A DNA stretch of 64,000 nucleotides from Benincasa hispida (taxonomy: Eukaryota; Streptophyta; Magnoliopsida; Cucurbitales; Cucurbitaceae): contig NC_052357.1 of the NCBI RefSeq assembly GCF_009727055.1, positions 82,399,621-82,463,620 of the forward strand, read 5' to 3'. Below are positions 22,670 to 34,760 of the stretch, in pieces (the first letter of the stretch is position 1; each line of letters begins with the position of its first letter). A program made the translations under genes and the position numbers. Below the pieces are notes generated by a model that was not told the DNA's origin, searched no databases, and worked only from the letters and a program-made list of their open reading frames with translations.

Positions 22670-23560
22670 CATGACCAATTGGGTCATCCAGGATCTATAA
22701 TGATAAGGAGAAATATTGAAAATTAAAATGGACACCCATTGAAGAACCAACAAATTCTTCAATCTAATGAATTATCATGTGGTGCTTGCTCTCAAGGAAA
22801 ATTGATAAGTAGACCATCACCATCTAAAGTGGGGATTGAATCACCCGTAATTTTAGAACGAATTCATGATGATATATGTGGACCCATTAACCCATCAAGT
22901 GGACCATTTAGATATTTTATGGTATTAATGGATGCATCCAGTAGATGGTCACACGTATGCTTATACCAAGTTGAAATCTTTCATTTGCAAGATCATTTGC
23001 TCAAATAATTAAGTTAAGAGCACAATTTCCTTATTATACAATTAAGACTATTCGTCTTGATAATGCTGGTGAATTTACATCCCAAGCTTTTGATAATTAT
23101 TGTATATCAATTGGGATAAGTGTTGAACATTCTGTAGCTCGTGTTCATACACAAAATGCTTTAGCAGAATCATTAATAAAAAGTTTGCAATTAATTGCAA
23201 GACCATTACTTATGAGAGCTAAGCTTCCTTCATCTGTATGGGGACATGTTATTTTGCATGCAGCGTCACTTGTACACATTAGACCAGTAGCTTATCATAA
23301 GTACTCGCCATTATAATTAGCTTATGGTCATAAGCCAAATATTTACCATCTGAGAATTTTTGGATGTGTAGTATATGTTCCAATTACTCCACCACAACGC
23401 ACTAAGTTGAATTCTCAGAGGAAGTTAGTAATATATGTTGGATATGATTCCCCATCAATTATTAAATATCTTGAGCCCCTGATGGGTGATGTATTTACTA
23501 CATGATTTGCTGATTGTCATTTTAATGAGACAAATTTTCCAACATTAGGGGCATGAATTA
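22670..23560 (+). pseudogene. Copia-C integrase
   Basis: The post-stop frame reads HDQLGHPGS and, in 22739-23008, CGACSQGKLISRPS (HHCC end) and ILERIHDDICGPINPSSGPF with the first catalytic Asp. Shifted, it gives TIRLDNAGEFTSQAF (second Asp) near 23045-23100 and SVEHSVARVHTQNALAES near 23115-23170, where the usual NGLAES reads NALAES. It continues through RPVAYHKYSP and LRIFGCVVYVPI. Several stops and shifts are present. Confidence 0.8.
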
Positions 23561-23656
23561 AGAAGTTGGAAAAAAAAATTACATGGAATACATCATTATT
23601 GTCTCATTTAGATCCCCGTACAGATCAATGTGAACTTGAAGTTCATAAAATAATTT

Positions 23657-24453
23657 GTGTATAATGTTGCTTTTGATATTATATCTCATAATGAGGATCC
23701 TGAACCAAAATCTATTGAAGATTGTCAACATAGAAAAGATCGGCTTCAGTGGAAAGTAGCAATTGAGTCAGAATTAAATTCACTTTCAAAACGTCAAGTT
23801 TTTGGACCTAAAGCCCAAACACCAGAAGATGTTAAACCTATGGGATACAAATGGGTATTTGTGAGGAAAACAATGAAAATAATGAAGTCACAAGATATAA
23901 AGAAAAACTAGTTGCATAAGGTTTTTCACAAAGACCTAGTATTGATTTTGATGAGAGGTATTCTCCGGTAGTGGATGCAATTACATTAAGATATTTAATT
24001 GGCTTGACTGTGTATAAAAGTCTGTATATGCATCTTATGGATGTAGTCACAACATATTTATATGGATCTCTTGATAATGATATTTATATGAGAATCCCAG
24101 AAGGATTTAAGGTACTTGAAATATAAACATCAAATTATTGGGAATGGTATTTAATAAAGTTATAGAAATCACTATATGGATTGACACAATCAGGACGAAT
24201 GTGGTACAATCGTCTGAATGGATATTTATTGAAAGAAGGATATAAAAATAATCCAATATGTCCGTGTGTTTTTATAAAGAAATCACAATCAGGATTTGCT
24301 TTTATAACTGGATATGTTAATGACTTGAATATAATTGGAACCCTTGAAGAGCTTTCAAAGGCAATAGAATATTTTAAGAAAGAATTTGAGATGAAAGATC
24401 TCAGAAAAACAAAATTTTGCCTTGGTTTGCAAATTGAACGTTTAGTAGATTGA
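23657..24453 (+). pseudogene. Copia-C reverse transcriptase, catalytic YVDD altered to YVND
   Basis: The RT start is RKDRLQWKVAIESELNSL in 23657-23911, with MGYKWVFVRK. Shifted frames carry DFDERYSPVVDAITLRYL and MDVVTTYLYGS (first catalytic Asp). The frame 24181-24453 has GLTQSGRMWYNRL and YVNDLNIIG. At 24315-24323 the first Asp of the YVDD box is Asn, consistent with a G-to-A change, which would abolish catalysis. FEMKDLRKTKFCLGLQIE follows. Confidence 0.85.
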
Positions 24454-24990
24454 ATATTTCTTCATCAGTCAACTTATACTGGAAAAATTTTGAAAAGATT
24501 TTATATGGACAAAGCACATCCATTAAATATTCCAATTGAAGTCTGTTCATTGGATATAAAGAAAGAATATTTTGGCCTCAAGAAGATAATGAAGAACTTC
24601 TTGGTCCTGAAGTACCATATCTTAGTACAATTGGCACACTTATATATCTTGCTAAATATTGCATTTTCAATAAATTTATTAGCTAGATATAGTTCTTCTC
24701 CTACAAAAAGACATTGAAACAGAATTAAGCATATACTCCGTTATCTCCAAGGAACAATCAATATGAGCTTGTTTTATTCAAATAAATCAAATTTTGATCT
24801 AGTTGGTTATGCAGATTATGGATATTTATCTGATCTACACAAAGCTAGATCTCAAACAAGTCATCTGTTCACATGTGGAGGAACTGTTATATCATGGTGA
24901 TCGGTGAAACAGACTATAAGAGCCACTTCCTCAAATCATGCTGAAATTCTTGCAATTCACGAGGCTAGTCGAGAATATGTATGGTATTAT
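24454..24990 (+). pseudogene. Copia-C RT thumb and truncated RNase H
   Basis: Readable in broken frames: LKRFYMDKAHPLNIP, YLSTIGTLIYLANIAF-like text, RHWNRIKHILRYLQGT and then the RNase H motifs GYADYGYLSDLHKARSQT, GGTVISW and SSNHAEILAIHEASREYVW. It ends there; the rest of RNase H (usually 60-80 more residues) is missing. Confidence 0.75.
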
Positions 24991-25400
24991 GAATATTATA
25001 ATAGAAAATAGATGCCATTGCTTAGTGTCCCAAAGACCATGTGTCATCATTCATGTTGTCCATGTGTCATGTAGTTATTCATGCTTAGTATCCATAAGTC
25101 CACATCCTACTTGCCACTTTGCCTATAAATAGTGGCATTTAGTGGATCTTAAGAACACACCTACATTGGTGATAATTCCACTTCCACCAATTTCCATATT
25201 ATCCAATTTCCTAATTTTGGTTATTTTATGTTTTATTATTTTATTTTATAATTTTAGTTTTTACTTATTTACTATTATTATATAAAATTATATTATATTA
25301 TATTTTTCATATTCGTATTCCCATTGTGCTCCTCAATTTTCATAACAAAAATAAAGATTATCTGACCCATGATAAAATTTTTACATAAATGCCCATAACA
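24991..25400 (+). repeat. Probable Copia-C 3' LTR region
   Basis: The sequence turns non-coding after 24990. It has TGTGTCATCATTCATG and ATGTGTCATGTAGTTATTC repeats, a TATA box (CTATAAATAG at 25122-25131) and an AT-rich stretch to about 25330. This is typical of the short LTRs of this Copia lineage. Edges are not resolved. Confidence 0.5.
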
Positions 25401-26697
25401 ACACAGAGTTTGGTAACCAGTTTGATGCAATACCACCTACGTAATTGAATCGTTTATCCATAGAAAAATATTTTCACAATAATATAAAGTCAAGCAATTA
25501 CAGCAATGTACTTATGTGTAAATAAGTAGCAATTATAGTGACACTTGAATAGTCCAACTTAGAAAATGATCACTTAGGCTCTCTAAATGTGAGACATCCT
25601 CCCAATGACCCTTAAGTGTGAGATCCTCTCACCTTCCACGTACTTAGGTTCTTCTTAAGTATAAGAATATTAGTGAATGATTATATAGATTCTTTTTAAG
25701 TGTGGGACTCGGTCTCAACTCAAACTTCAATCGTTCCCACTTCAAATGAAAACATCTTCACTTGGAAAACTGAGGCTCCCATATATATGTGAATCAGGTA
25801 CAACGATTCTAGAGATCTCTCTAGGTTGACAGTAGAACAAACGTCACAATCAAAAGATTGACATAGAAGGAGGAAATCTCTTCCAACAAAGTTTATTCTT
25901 CCACGTGAAGTAATTATTCATTAGATTCGATGCAACGATTCTGCAATTGCTCATATTCCTTCAATGGCATGGTTTTTGCATGAAGATGGTTGAGTTCAGA
26001 AGACATCCTTTGAGTGGCCAATATTAAGCTCACATATCGCTATGCAGTCAACATGGTTAGAAAGATAAATACAAAAGCACAACAAAGGTAGGAAAGTAAG
26101 TTTACCTCTTGAAAATGAAGTAACTTGTTCGTCATGCCATTATTAGGGGTTGTTCCAACCTTCGAGGAAGGCTCGCTAGGTGCTTTTGTCCAAGTGACGA
26201 ACGTTGCAAACAAGGTAGCAGTGGGGTCATTAGAAGCTTAAAAGGGACCACTGAAAATAAATCAATTTGTTGTAGTTAATGTGGAATTATCTATTTATAC
26301 TGTTGAGATGGGTGGTGTCGATTTCAAGTGAGGAGGAGAAACATGGAGAGTTTGGCATTGAGAAGGGAGGTCCTCTCAAGAGCAATGTCCCTAGCATTGA
26401 GGGTGTCGACATTCAAACCCACACAATTAACTTCTAAAAGTGTTGGTCCCTGATTTCCTTCAGAGGAAGAAGACAAGTCTATGATGATGGGTGGTGAGGC
26501 TAGCAATTTAGTTAGCTGTTGAGCTTGGAGTTCCCGCTCTTGTTAAAAGAGGGTGATAGGATGAGTAGGAGGTATGCCTATGTATTCCATTAGCATATGA
26601 TTAAAGTTATAAGATAAAGACACTAAATGGATTCACTACAACAAGAACTACCAACCTGGGAGGAGTTTATTACCAACCAACTATTAGGTATAGAGTA
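25401..26697. other. Unassigned relic sequence
   Basis: I see no clear gene. The part 25560-25780 has three related segments (AAGTGTGAGA/AAGTATAAG with CTTAGG..CT). A hydrophilic open frame on the minus strand (26324-26506) is listed separately. A CACTACAACAAGAAC string at 26635 recalls a CACTA terminus but has no partner. Confidence 0.5.
26324..26506 (-). pseudogene. Possible gag-like fragment of an old gypsy-type element
   Basis: It encodes PPIIIDLSSSSEGNQGPTLL then ALERTSLLNAKLSMF. A short proline/serine block of the form PPIIIDLSSS is common in the C-terminal part of 'putative gypsy type transposon' proteins. Identity is weak. It could be the continuation of the fragment at 42209-42487, on the same strand, now separated by the Tekay-like and Copia-B insertions. 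Confidence 0.3.
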
Positions 26698-27463
26698 TGT
26701 CACACCGCGCCTCGAATGCTCTACTAACCTCTCAAACATAGCATATGATTAAAGTTATACTAAGCATTGCTTATTTACTACACTATCAACCCGCGTACAC
26801 ATCTCCAGCGCCTTGCGCCTATATCCGCACAACTTGAGGCTACCGCATGCTCTACTAACCTCTCAAACATAGGTTGCCGCATGTTTGTCCCCGCATAGCC
26901 TTTCCTCTCAGCCATACTTCANAGCATCGCCGCATACCATCGCGTAGCATCGCCGGATCCATCGTGTAGCATCGCCGCATACCATCGCGTAGCATTGGCG
27001 CATCCATCACGTAGCATACACGATCAACCCGTGTGCGCATCTCTAGCGCTTTGCGCCTTATTCCGCACACTTGAGGCTACCGCATGCTCTACTAACCTCT
27101 CAAACATAGGTTGCCGCATGTTTGTCCCCGCATAGCCTTTCCTCTCAGCCATACTTCAGCCTCTTTCAATACCCAAATAAACTCTCAAATTCTAATGGCC
27201 AACGCATGGCACAACACCAATGCTTAGAACAAGGCTAACGCATTGTCTAATACTTAGCTATTTTTCCTAGCCTCCAACGCATTGTTCTTTTTGGATTCAT
27301 ACTTAACCAAATTTTTACTAGTTAAGGCTTATCTCAAAGGTACTAAACAATCTTATTTAAACACTTAGATTTTTCCTACTCTTTAACATAGGATTTAACT
27401 TATACTTAGTTAATCCTTTTTATTTCCTGCTTAAGTAGGGAAAATGGAAATCTAGGTTTCGCA
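26698..27463 (-). repeat. 3' LTR of the Tekay-like element, internally deleted
   Basis: The left edge TGTCACACCGCGCCTCGAA matches 28102 onward, then jumps to sequence matching 40320-40805 (TGCTCTACTAACCTCTCAAA). About 2.5 kb of the LTR is missing. It contains a short minisatellite with a single N at 26922. The right edge ...TTTCGCA is followed by the minus-strand PPT. Confidence 0.75.
26920..27020. repeat. Short minisatellite in the Tekay-like 3' LTR
   Basis: About four copies of a 23-bp unit (GCATACCATCGCGTAGCATC, GCC) follow the single N at 26922. The same unit is present about 18 times in the 5' LTR (39905-40350). The N marks a probable collapsed or unclosed array. Confidence 0.8.
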
Positions 27464-28101
27464 TTTACTTCCCACTTAAGAAAATTTCGTCCTCGAAATT
27501 TATTCGAACTAACTCCGGTTTTAAAGTTTCACAATAACCACTGTTGTAATCTCTTATAACCTTGTCTATTACCACGCTTCCACTGCGCTACTCTGATATT
27601 AATTTCTTAGTTTGTCCAACGATACCCCATCTAACCATCGTGAATCTAGATGCTAAACAAACTATCTACAACATAGCTTTTCTATCTCAAATACTAAATA
27701 AGAATAATTTAAATTCATTCTTACCTCCCTCGGTAGATTTTTAGGTAGCGGTGTGAGTTCCAGCTCCGGTTGTCTGCTAGGTCATGCCACTTCCACCATT
27801 TGTCTTAGTCTATTTCAACTAATTCTTAGGTTTCTCTTTAAACCTTTACTCTACCACACATGCCTCTAGTTTTACTAAACTCAAACCTCAAGTTTTCTAG
27901 ACTTAACCCTTTGGTTTCCAAGAATTTATGCATTGATACTGGACTAGTATCAACTCAATCTCAACCTTTTCCCAGGTTTTACGTATACCTTTGTTCTAAT
28001 ACCAAGTGGTATCAACTAACTCTTTAACCTTCCCAAAACTTATACTTTGATACTAAGCTAATTCCTCAATTTTCCCAGAAACTTATGCTCTGATACCAAG
28101 T
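27464..28101 (-). other. Residual internal region of the Tekay-like element
   Basis: On the minus strand it runs from the PBS (28088-28099) to the pol end and PPT (GTGGGAAGTAAA at 27464-27475). There is no open frame of note. Its PBS end consists of four degenerate copies of a PBS-containing unit (27926, 27990, 28037 and 28081). Confidence 0.7.
28088..28099 (-). other. Primer-binding site, initiator-Met type
   Basis: The minus strand reads TGGTATCAGAGC, an exact match to the plant iMet PBS, 2 bases from the LTR end TGTGACA at 28102. Confidence 0.85.
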
Positions 28102-29334
28102 TGTCACACCTCGCCCCGAACCCGCATTATTGAGCCCGAGGAGAGGCGTGAAGGACCACAGATACCACCCTTTTGTGATACCTACTGCCCAACTGAACCT
28201 TTTTACTACACTCAATAAACTTAAGTCAAGGAGATAACAACAACAGATTAAGTAGGCTCATTTTATATTACAACAATGTAATGTTTATATAATTCCAAGA
28301 CTTAATTACAAAGTTTACAACAACCATTCTTTAAACCCTCCGGAAGTGTAACTGTGGATTGTAGCAGACTTTGACCTTAGCAGCACCCTGGAACTCCTCA
28401 CCTTCCGCTACCGATTGCGGGGGGAGGGGGGGAGACATAAAACATGGAAAACGTGAGCTACAAATTTCTGTGAGTGACAGCTTTAAACAAATATAAGTTT
28501 GATTTTAGAAATTCATGTTTGGGAATACAATCCTATGATCAACGAAAATCACATAATAAAATGTAATCACCTCAGCCTGTCAGCTGGACAACCCTGGCAT
28601 GATCATGTATCTTCCCTGGGTATTCTCCGCGAATAACTTGCGATGACAAAATTTGGACACAATCCTATAGTCCGTTGAGTATATTATTAGTTCCTATTAG
28701 TCGTGCTTGAGTACGTTGACAATTCCCGTCAAGTACCTTCAGCCAAACGTCCACAAGGCATGCTAACAGTATCCTGAGTATAAATCTCATTCCGACACAA
28801 TGACACACGCATTATGACAACAATACAACAACAATCAATTTAGGCAAAACACATTTCCCGATCACGCTAATATTTCAAACACAACCTATATATATTCACA
28901 TATATACATAGAAATCAATCATACAAACAATAGAATAACCACTCACCTTGGTTGGTTAGGAACTTTCCTTTCCGAAGTTCCTTAGGTTTCTTTGGTTTCC
29001 CTTTTGAACCCTAAATTCTAGATTCAATTATCAGCCTAGATTACTCATAATTCTAGAACTTATTTTAAGATACTTCCTTCTACAAACATGTTCTAAAATG
29101 TCTCAGGAAGCTTACCCTAAAATCTTAGCTTAGTACTCTTCCTGGTTTGGCCGAAATCATCAAAAAATCAAGGCGAGCCCAAGATTACCCGACAGCTCAA
29201 CCCTTTTGTATTTTCTTCATTTTCCAGCCCGATTCCTTGGAGCTTCTTCTCCGGCATCCTACACTGAAAACTAGACTCTCAGAGCTTTCAGGTGGCTTTA
29301 GAATCACTCTAAACGCACGAGTATTCTAGGAGAA

Positions 29335-31037
29335 TGATGAATTATTTTATGAGATGAAATTATGGATGAAATGCGGTGATGAAAAATGCATTGAGCAATC
29401 AAGCTTTCTTAGTGGAATCCAAGTATAAACCCCAATCAGTTTCCTGGTAAGTCCAGGCTCGAACTCAGGGACTTAGGAAAATAATATGTGATGATAATTT
29501 TTCACGAAAACTTTGCGGTAACCGGTAACTCAAATAGTTGTTTGGTGTTGTTGGTTCCGATAATGAAATAAATAAATGCGGCAGATTTGAGAAAAGTTTG
29601 ATTATGCGATAGATGCACTGAGTATGCGGATGAACGGGTTGAGAAAGTCTTTAACTAGCATTACCTGGGAATGCATCAGACTATGCGATCATGACGCACC
29701 CATGCACAGCAAGTCATTTTCCAATGCAAATGCGGTGCTCCTAAGTCTAGGACGCATGTGTTGAATGCAAAAGTATCCAAGAGCTTATTCCTAAGTCTCT
29801 ACTCTTTTTCTATACGATGATGCAAGATGCACACAAAGACAAGGTGACCGCACACCATCATATCCTATCTCTAGGATGCATGCGATGCGTTAATAGCAAA
29901 CAGTGTTTATTCCTAACCTCCTATCTCTTGATTATGCGTTCAAATCTGACTCTCCCGAGCCTAGATTCTAACTTGACTTTTCCAAGCCTAGATCCTGTCC
30001 TTAGACTACCCTCCCGCGTATCTCTAATGGACGAATGAAGCATACATAATACAAGATAATTGCATAGAATGAAGATCCCGAGTTACGCTAACTAAGTACT
30101 CCTCAACCCATTCAACAAATTTAGCTACCCATGCATATTAAACAGAGAGTGAACAGATATAGAGAAGTAAATTCCATTTCTATAAATGAGTTTGAATACA
30201 AAATAACAATGGAAGATAAAGGTAGAGAGCCTAGTAGTAATCTCTTTCTACCCAAGGCTTTTACATTGGCAACTCTATTCGGTTTAAAAGATATTCCTGC
30301 TTTCGTAGGAGCTGGCCCTCTCTCTGATCTTGATGCTTCTGGCACTCTCCCGAGCTCACCAGAATGATCTATCAGCACACACTCCTTCTCTCGCTTCTAC
30401 CTTAAAATAAAAGGAAATCTAAGAACAAAGCTACTCTAACTATGGAAAAATTCTCTTAACTCTCCAAACTTGCTAAACTAGCTGAATAGCTCAACCCCTT
30501 TTCTGAAAGATACCTTCGGTATTTATAGAACTTCGGGGTGAAAGGCGATTTCTCTCTTATGATTGCACAGATGGGATGGCTTTAATTCTCTGACTGATGC
30601 GCTGAATATTTGTCTCTGAAAAGCTAAGTGTACTTTGTTATCGTTAGCGGTTTGTCACCTTAATTCGGATTCGACCGTCATTAGCTTTTTGTCCCATCGT
30701 GATTAATTGTGCCTTTCACCCAGATGCGCCCACCAAGTTGCACCGGCTCTATGCAGCAATCCTTCTTGAGCAGATGTTTGCGAACACAAATCTCCGCAAA
30801 GCCTTGTGGTAATGCTGCACTCGATCGTTGATTTCTTGTGATCACACTTTTCACCTTGCGTCAATGCATATTCTGCATAGAAACACAAAAGTTAACTGTT
30901 TCTAGACGATGGACACATATGACCGCAATGTTATGAACTGAATGATTTTTGGATGCAATCTAACATATTTTATCAATGCAAGCCAGCATTGTCGAAGAAC
31001 TTAGCACTGTAATAACGTGCATTTCTGCCCATTATCA
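29335..31037 (-). repeat. Element M 3' LTR (alpha)
   Basis: 1703 bp. The minus strand starts TGATAATGGGCAGAAATGCACG at 31037 and ends ATTCATCA at 29335. TATA box at 30520-30528 (CTATAAATA, minus). Confidence 0.9.
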
Positions 31038-31074
31038 CACCCCCCAAATTTAAACAATGCTTGTCCTCAAGCAT
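31012..31074 (-). promoter_or_regulatory. Hairpin, polypurine tract and LTR-start hairpin, element M
   Basis: Minus strand: ATGCTTGAGGACAAGCAT (31074-31057, perfect 7-bp stem, AGGA-type loop), TAAATTTGGGGGGTG (31052-31038), then LTR T plus GATAATGGGCA, GAAA, TGCACGTTATT. Confidence 0.85.
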
Positions 31075-31372
31075 AAGTTAAGATTTCCTTTAGCAAGTCG
31101 ACCACAATTCTCTTTTCCTAGATTTCCCAAGGATACTCCATGCAAATCCTATACACCAAAATTTCCTCAATTCTTATTCATGTCTCCTCTTAGAATATTT
31201 CTAAGACCTAGGGACCGCAAGTTTAACCTTAAAAAAGGACTTTACTAGATTCCGGGACATCGCATGATTTATTTCAAAAAAACTTTTCCACTGGGGTGTC
31301 AAATGATTTTTTATCCTTGCATATTTCTTGATATTATTATTTTTTTTTCTAACTTTGCACTGGTCCAAGTGA

Positions 31373-31430
31373 CTTGTCTTCGTTTTGGCTTTCCCCCACG
31401 TATGTCATGCGGACATCCAACTACGAGCAA
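31373..31430 (-). repeat. Conserved module 2, element M
   Basis: Minus strand: CTCGTAGTTGGATGTCCGCA, TGACATACGTGGGGGAAAGC and CAAAACGAAG. Confidence 0.8.
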
Positions 31431-31509
31431 TGCGCTCTTTCTCAGACTAAACTCATACCTACTTGGCAGCGGATTTGCGGTTATTTATTTATATGTTGAT
31501 CCTAGCGAC

Positions 31510-33173
31510 TGATGCGTTATTTTATTGAATGGAAATATGGATGATATGCATTGGTGGATTGTGTTGTGCATTCAAGTTTCCCCAACGAAATTCAAGTGTA
31601 AATTCCCCTGGGTTTCCTGGTAAGTCCAGAGTCGAACACAGGGACTTGTGAAAGTAGTTATGTTGGTAATATTTATGACATTTTGTGGTAACCAAGTAAA
31701 TAATAAGTTTTGGGTGTGTTGTTGCATTGATGTAGAAGAAATAAATAAAGGTGGTGGATTTGAGAAAGATAGTTGCATTGATAGATGCAATAAGTATGCG
31801 ATGAACGAGTTGAGAAGGTTTTTTAGCTAGCGTTACTCGGGAATGCGTCAAACCTTGTGATCATGTTACAACCATGCACAACAAATCATTTCCCAATGTA
31901 AATGCGATGCTCCTAAATCTAGGACGCATGTGTTGAATGCAAAATGTCCATAGAGCTTATCTCTAAGTCTCTACTCTTGTCCTATGCGTTGATGCAAAAT
32001 GCATGAAAGCAAGGTGACTGCATAGAATCATACCTTATTGCTAAGATGCATGCGATGTGTTAATAATAAATAGTGCTCATTCCTAAATGCCTATCTCGCA
32101 CTTATGCATTCTAATTTGGTTCTTCTAAACCTAGATTCTGACCTGACCTTCCCAAGTCTAGATCCTGTCTTTAGATTACCCTCCCGAGTATCTCTAAAAG
32201 ACGAATGAAGCATACATAAACAAGATAATCTCAAAGATGAAGATTCCCTCGTTTTGCTAGCTAACTACTTCTCAACCCATTCAACTAATTTAGCTACTCA
32301 TGCATGAATAACAAAGAGTGAACAGATATAGAGAAAGACATTCCATTCTTATAACTGAGTTGAGTACAAAATGATAATGGAAAATAAAGGTAGAGAGCCT
32401 GGTAGCAATTCCTTGCTGACCGAGGCTTTTTACACTGAATCTCTATTCTGATCTACAAATGTTCCCTCTTCCGCAGGCGTCGGCCCTCTCTGTCTTGGAG
32501 CTTCTGGTGCTTTCCCAAGCTTGCCCGAACGATCTATCAGCACACCTTCTTCCTCATGTCCCTCTTAAAATGGAAGAAAACTACGGACAGAGGCGTGAAC
32601 TTGTAAAGTGATGAAGTAATCGACTACTTAACCCCTTCTTTGAAGAATGCACTTGGTATTTATAGAGTTTCCATGGTGAAAGGCGGCTTCTCTCTCCCGG
32701 TTGTACAGATGGGATAGCTTTAATTCCTGACTGATTCGCCTGGTAATTGTCACCGATAAAGCTGAATGTACTTTGTGACTGTTATCAGCTGTCAACTTAA
32801 TTTGGATCCAACTGCCATCAGCTTTCTGTCCCATCGATCTTAATTATCCTTTCATCCAGATGCGCCCACCATGTTGCACCGACCAAGTTGCGGTGATCCT
32901 TTTTGGGCGAATGTTTGCGAGCACGATCAACTCAAAGTCTTACGGTGAAGTTGCGCTCGAGCAATGTATTCCTATGATCGCAATCTCTACACTGCGTTAA
33001 CACATATTCTGCATAAAAATATCAAGATCAACTGCTCTAATGCGTTGGACGCGTGCAAATGCAATATTATAGAATTTATGCTTAATGGACGCAATTTAAC
33101 ATATTTCATCAACACAATCCAACATTGTTTAAGAATTTAATACTATGATAACGTGCATTTCTGTCCGTTATCA
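31510..33173 (-). mobile_element. Alpha-group solo LTR inside element M
   Basis: 1664 bp. The minus strand begins TGATAACGGACAGAAATGCACG at 33173 and ends ...AACGCATCA at 31510. A perfect target duplication GCGAC lies at 31505-31509 and 33174-33178. TATA box at 32657-32665. No internal region is present. Confidence 0.95.
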
Positions 33174-33177
33174 GCGA

Positions 33178-33231
33178 CTTACTTTCGTTTTGGCTTACCC
33201 AACGTGTGTCATGCGAACATCCAATTATGGG
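33178..33231 (-). repeat. Conserved module 1, element M
   Basis: Minus strand: CCATAATTGGATGTTCGCAT, GACACACGTTGGGTAAGCC and AAAACGAAAG. With the solo LTR removed, its distance from module 2 is about 135 bp. Confidence 0.8.
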
Positions 33232-34093
33232 TAAGTGCCCTTCACAACTTAACTCTTATTAACATGGGTTTCCCCATTGCGTTGACAGTGGAGTTGTTAT
33301 TCTCAAATAATTTTTTTTTTATAAAGCTAAAAATAGCAAGGTCAAAAAATAAATACCTCACCCCCAAATTTAAAATGTGGCAATGTCCCTATTGCCAAAA
33401 GATTGAAAGAAGTCATGTGATGTTCTTAGAAAGTTTGGTAAAGGGTCAGTTTGAAAGAAAGCTAGCAGACCACTAACTTCTAGAAATATTCCATGAGGTG
33501 ACTATCCTAAAATTAAGCTGACCCTAATGTATACAAAAGAATAGAAGCATGTGTGTTATATTTGAAATCATAATTGGCAAAGAGAAAATCATGCGGAAAC
33601 TTACTAAATTCATCAATATGGAATGATTACGGTAATCAAAGAGGATGCGGTGATAAAACTTTCAAAATGAAAATGCAATGCAATAGTGCAAAATTTGGAA
33701 TAAAGTCAAGAAAGAATACAACCCCCAAATTTGCGCTATCGCCCGCATTGTTTGTTGACGCATCCTACTTTGCAGCGATTTTCTTCTTTTGGATTGTGGT
33801 GACAGAATGAAGGAGTTGCATCTTCGTGTGGCGCCTCCGCAATTGTTCGCCTCGATTATTTGCAAGAAAAACATTGAGAGGTTTTGAATATTATTAAACA
33901 AAACAAACTCTTTTACCGCAATCCTTTTTTTTTAAAGAAAAGTGTTGATAGATAATCAATAACAACAAAGTAATTGTGATAATAGATAATAACGAGTATG
34001 ACGAAAGTTCATGAAGTATTGATGCAGGAAAAAGGATATTCAAAAGAGTTGCGTCCCTGATGAGGTTGAGTTATATAGTAACTCAAGGACAAC

Positions 34094-34760
34094 TTATTCC
34101 AAGCTGGTCTTTTCACGTCCATGGTGGCTTTTCCTCTTTTCTTTGTCCCCTGGGATCTTGACTGCCTTAATACAGAGCTTTTTCCCATGAATGTTCATTA
34201 CGATCTCCCCCTTGCACACATCAATTTGAGCGCGACTGGTCGAAAGGAAAGGTCGTCCCAATATGATGGGCGCATCTTCGTCTACTTTATAATCCAAAAT
34301 GAGGAAGTCTGCCGGTAAGATGAATTTATCAATTGAGATTACGACATTTTTTAGCTCTCCTTCAGGATGGATTAGGGATCTATCCGCAAGCAGGAGAGTC
34401 TCTGTCATGGACGTGAGTGTGCAAATACTCAAGCATTTGAAGATTGATAGCGGCATTATGTTTATACTCGCCCCAAGATCACATAACGCTTGGCCGTTGT
34501 AGACCCCTCCAATGGAGCATGGTATCATGAAGATTCCTAGGTTGCACATTTTTTGTGGCATCATAACATTTTGCATTATTGCCACTGTTGTGATCTTGTC
34601 TTCTTCATTTTGTTTTTCTTTCAATCTTTGTGGAGCTGATGGTAGCTGGACTTCTTCTGTCTCATGTTCTGAAGGCTTGAGGGTGGACACAACTTTGGGG
34701 TTCATTCTTGGGCTGTTCCGAACTATAGGTCAACGGGTCCTTAGTTGTCACCGCATTTAA
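34094..34760 (-). pseudogene. Element M protease
   Basis: The minus frame 34705-34094 encodes FMIPCSIGGVYNGQALCDLGASINIMPLSIF, written here in parts: ALCDLGASINIMPL is the retropepsin-type active site with intact D.GAS, and APIILGRPFLSTSRAQIDV is the C-terminal motif. It ends after GREKTSLE at a stop. No pol follows. The stop and the sequence after it (GTTGTCC...CCTCATCAGGGACGCAA) are shared with element P, so loss of pol came before both insertions. This protease is the most intact coding part of element M. Confidence 0.88.

Larger units (their letters stand above)
20891..25400 (+). mobile_element. Copia-C, Ty1/copia retrotransposon, heavily mutated
   Basis: Gag, PR, INT, RT and part of RH occur in Copia order, all with stops. 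The lineage differs from Copia-A: gag has DINDNNYLSWVLDVEIHLD and the protease reads LADSATTHTIL. RNase H stops after EASREYVW and the sequence passes into an LTR-like region, so the last part of RH is deleted. Neither LTR boundary could be set with confidence, and no target duplication was found. Confidence 0.85.
31038..34093 (-). other. 3' control region of element M, split by a solo LTR
   Basis: Non-coding, between the protease stop and the 3' LTR. In element order it holds purine tracts at about 33728-33714 and 33370-33358, module 1 (33231-33178), module 2 (31430-31373), hairpin and PPT. The nested solo LTR 31510-33173 sits between the two modules. Confidence 0.75.

Noticed and set aside
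26635..26650. CACTACAACAAG as a CACTA transposon end
   Set aside because: No matching inverted end, 3-bp target duplication or transposase was found nearby.
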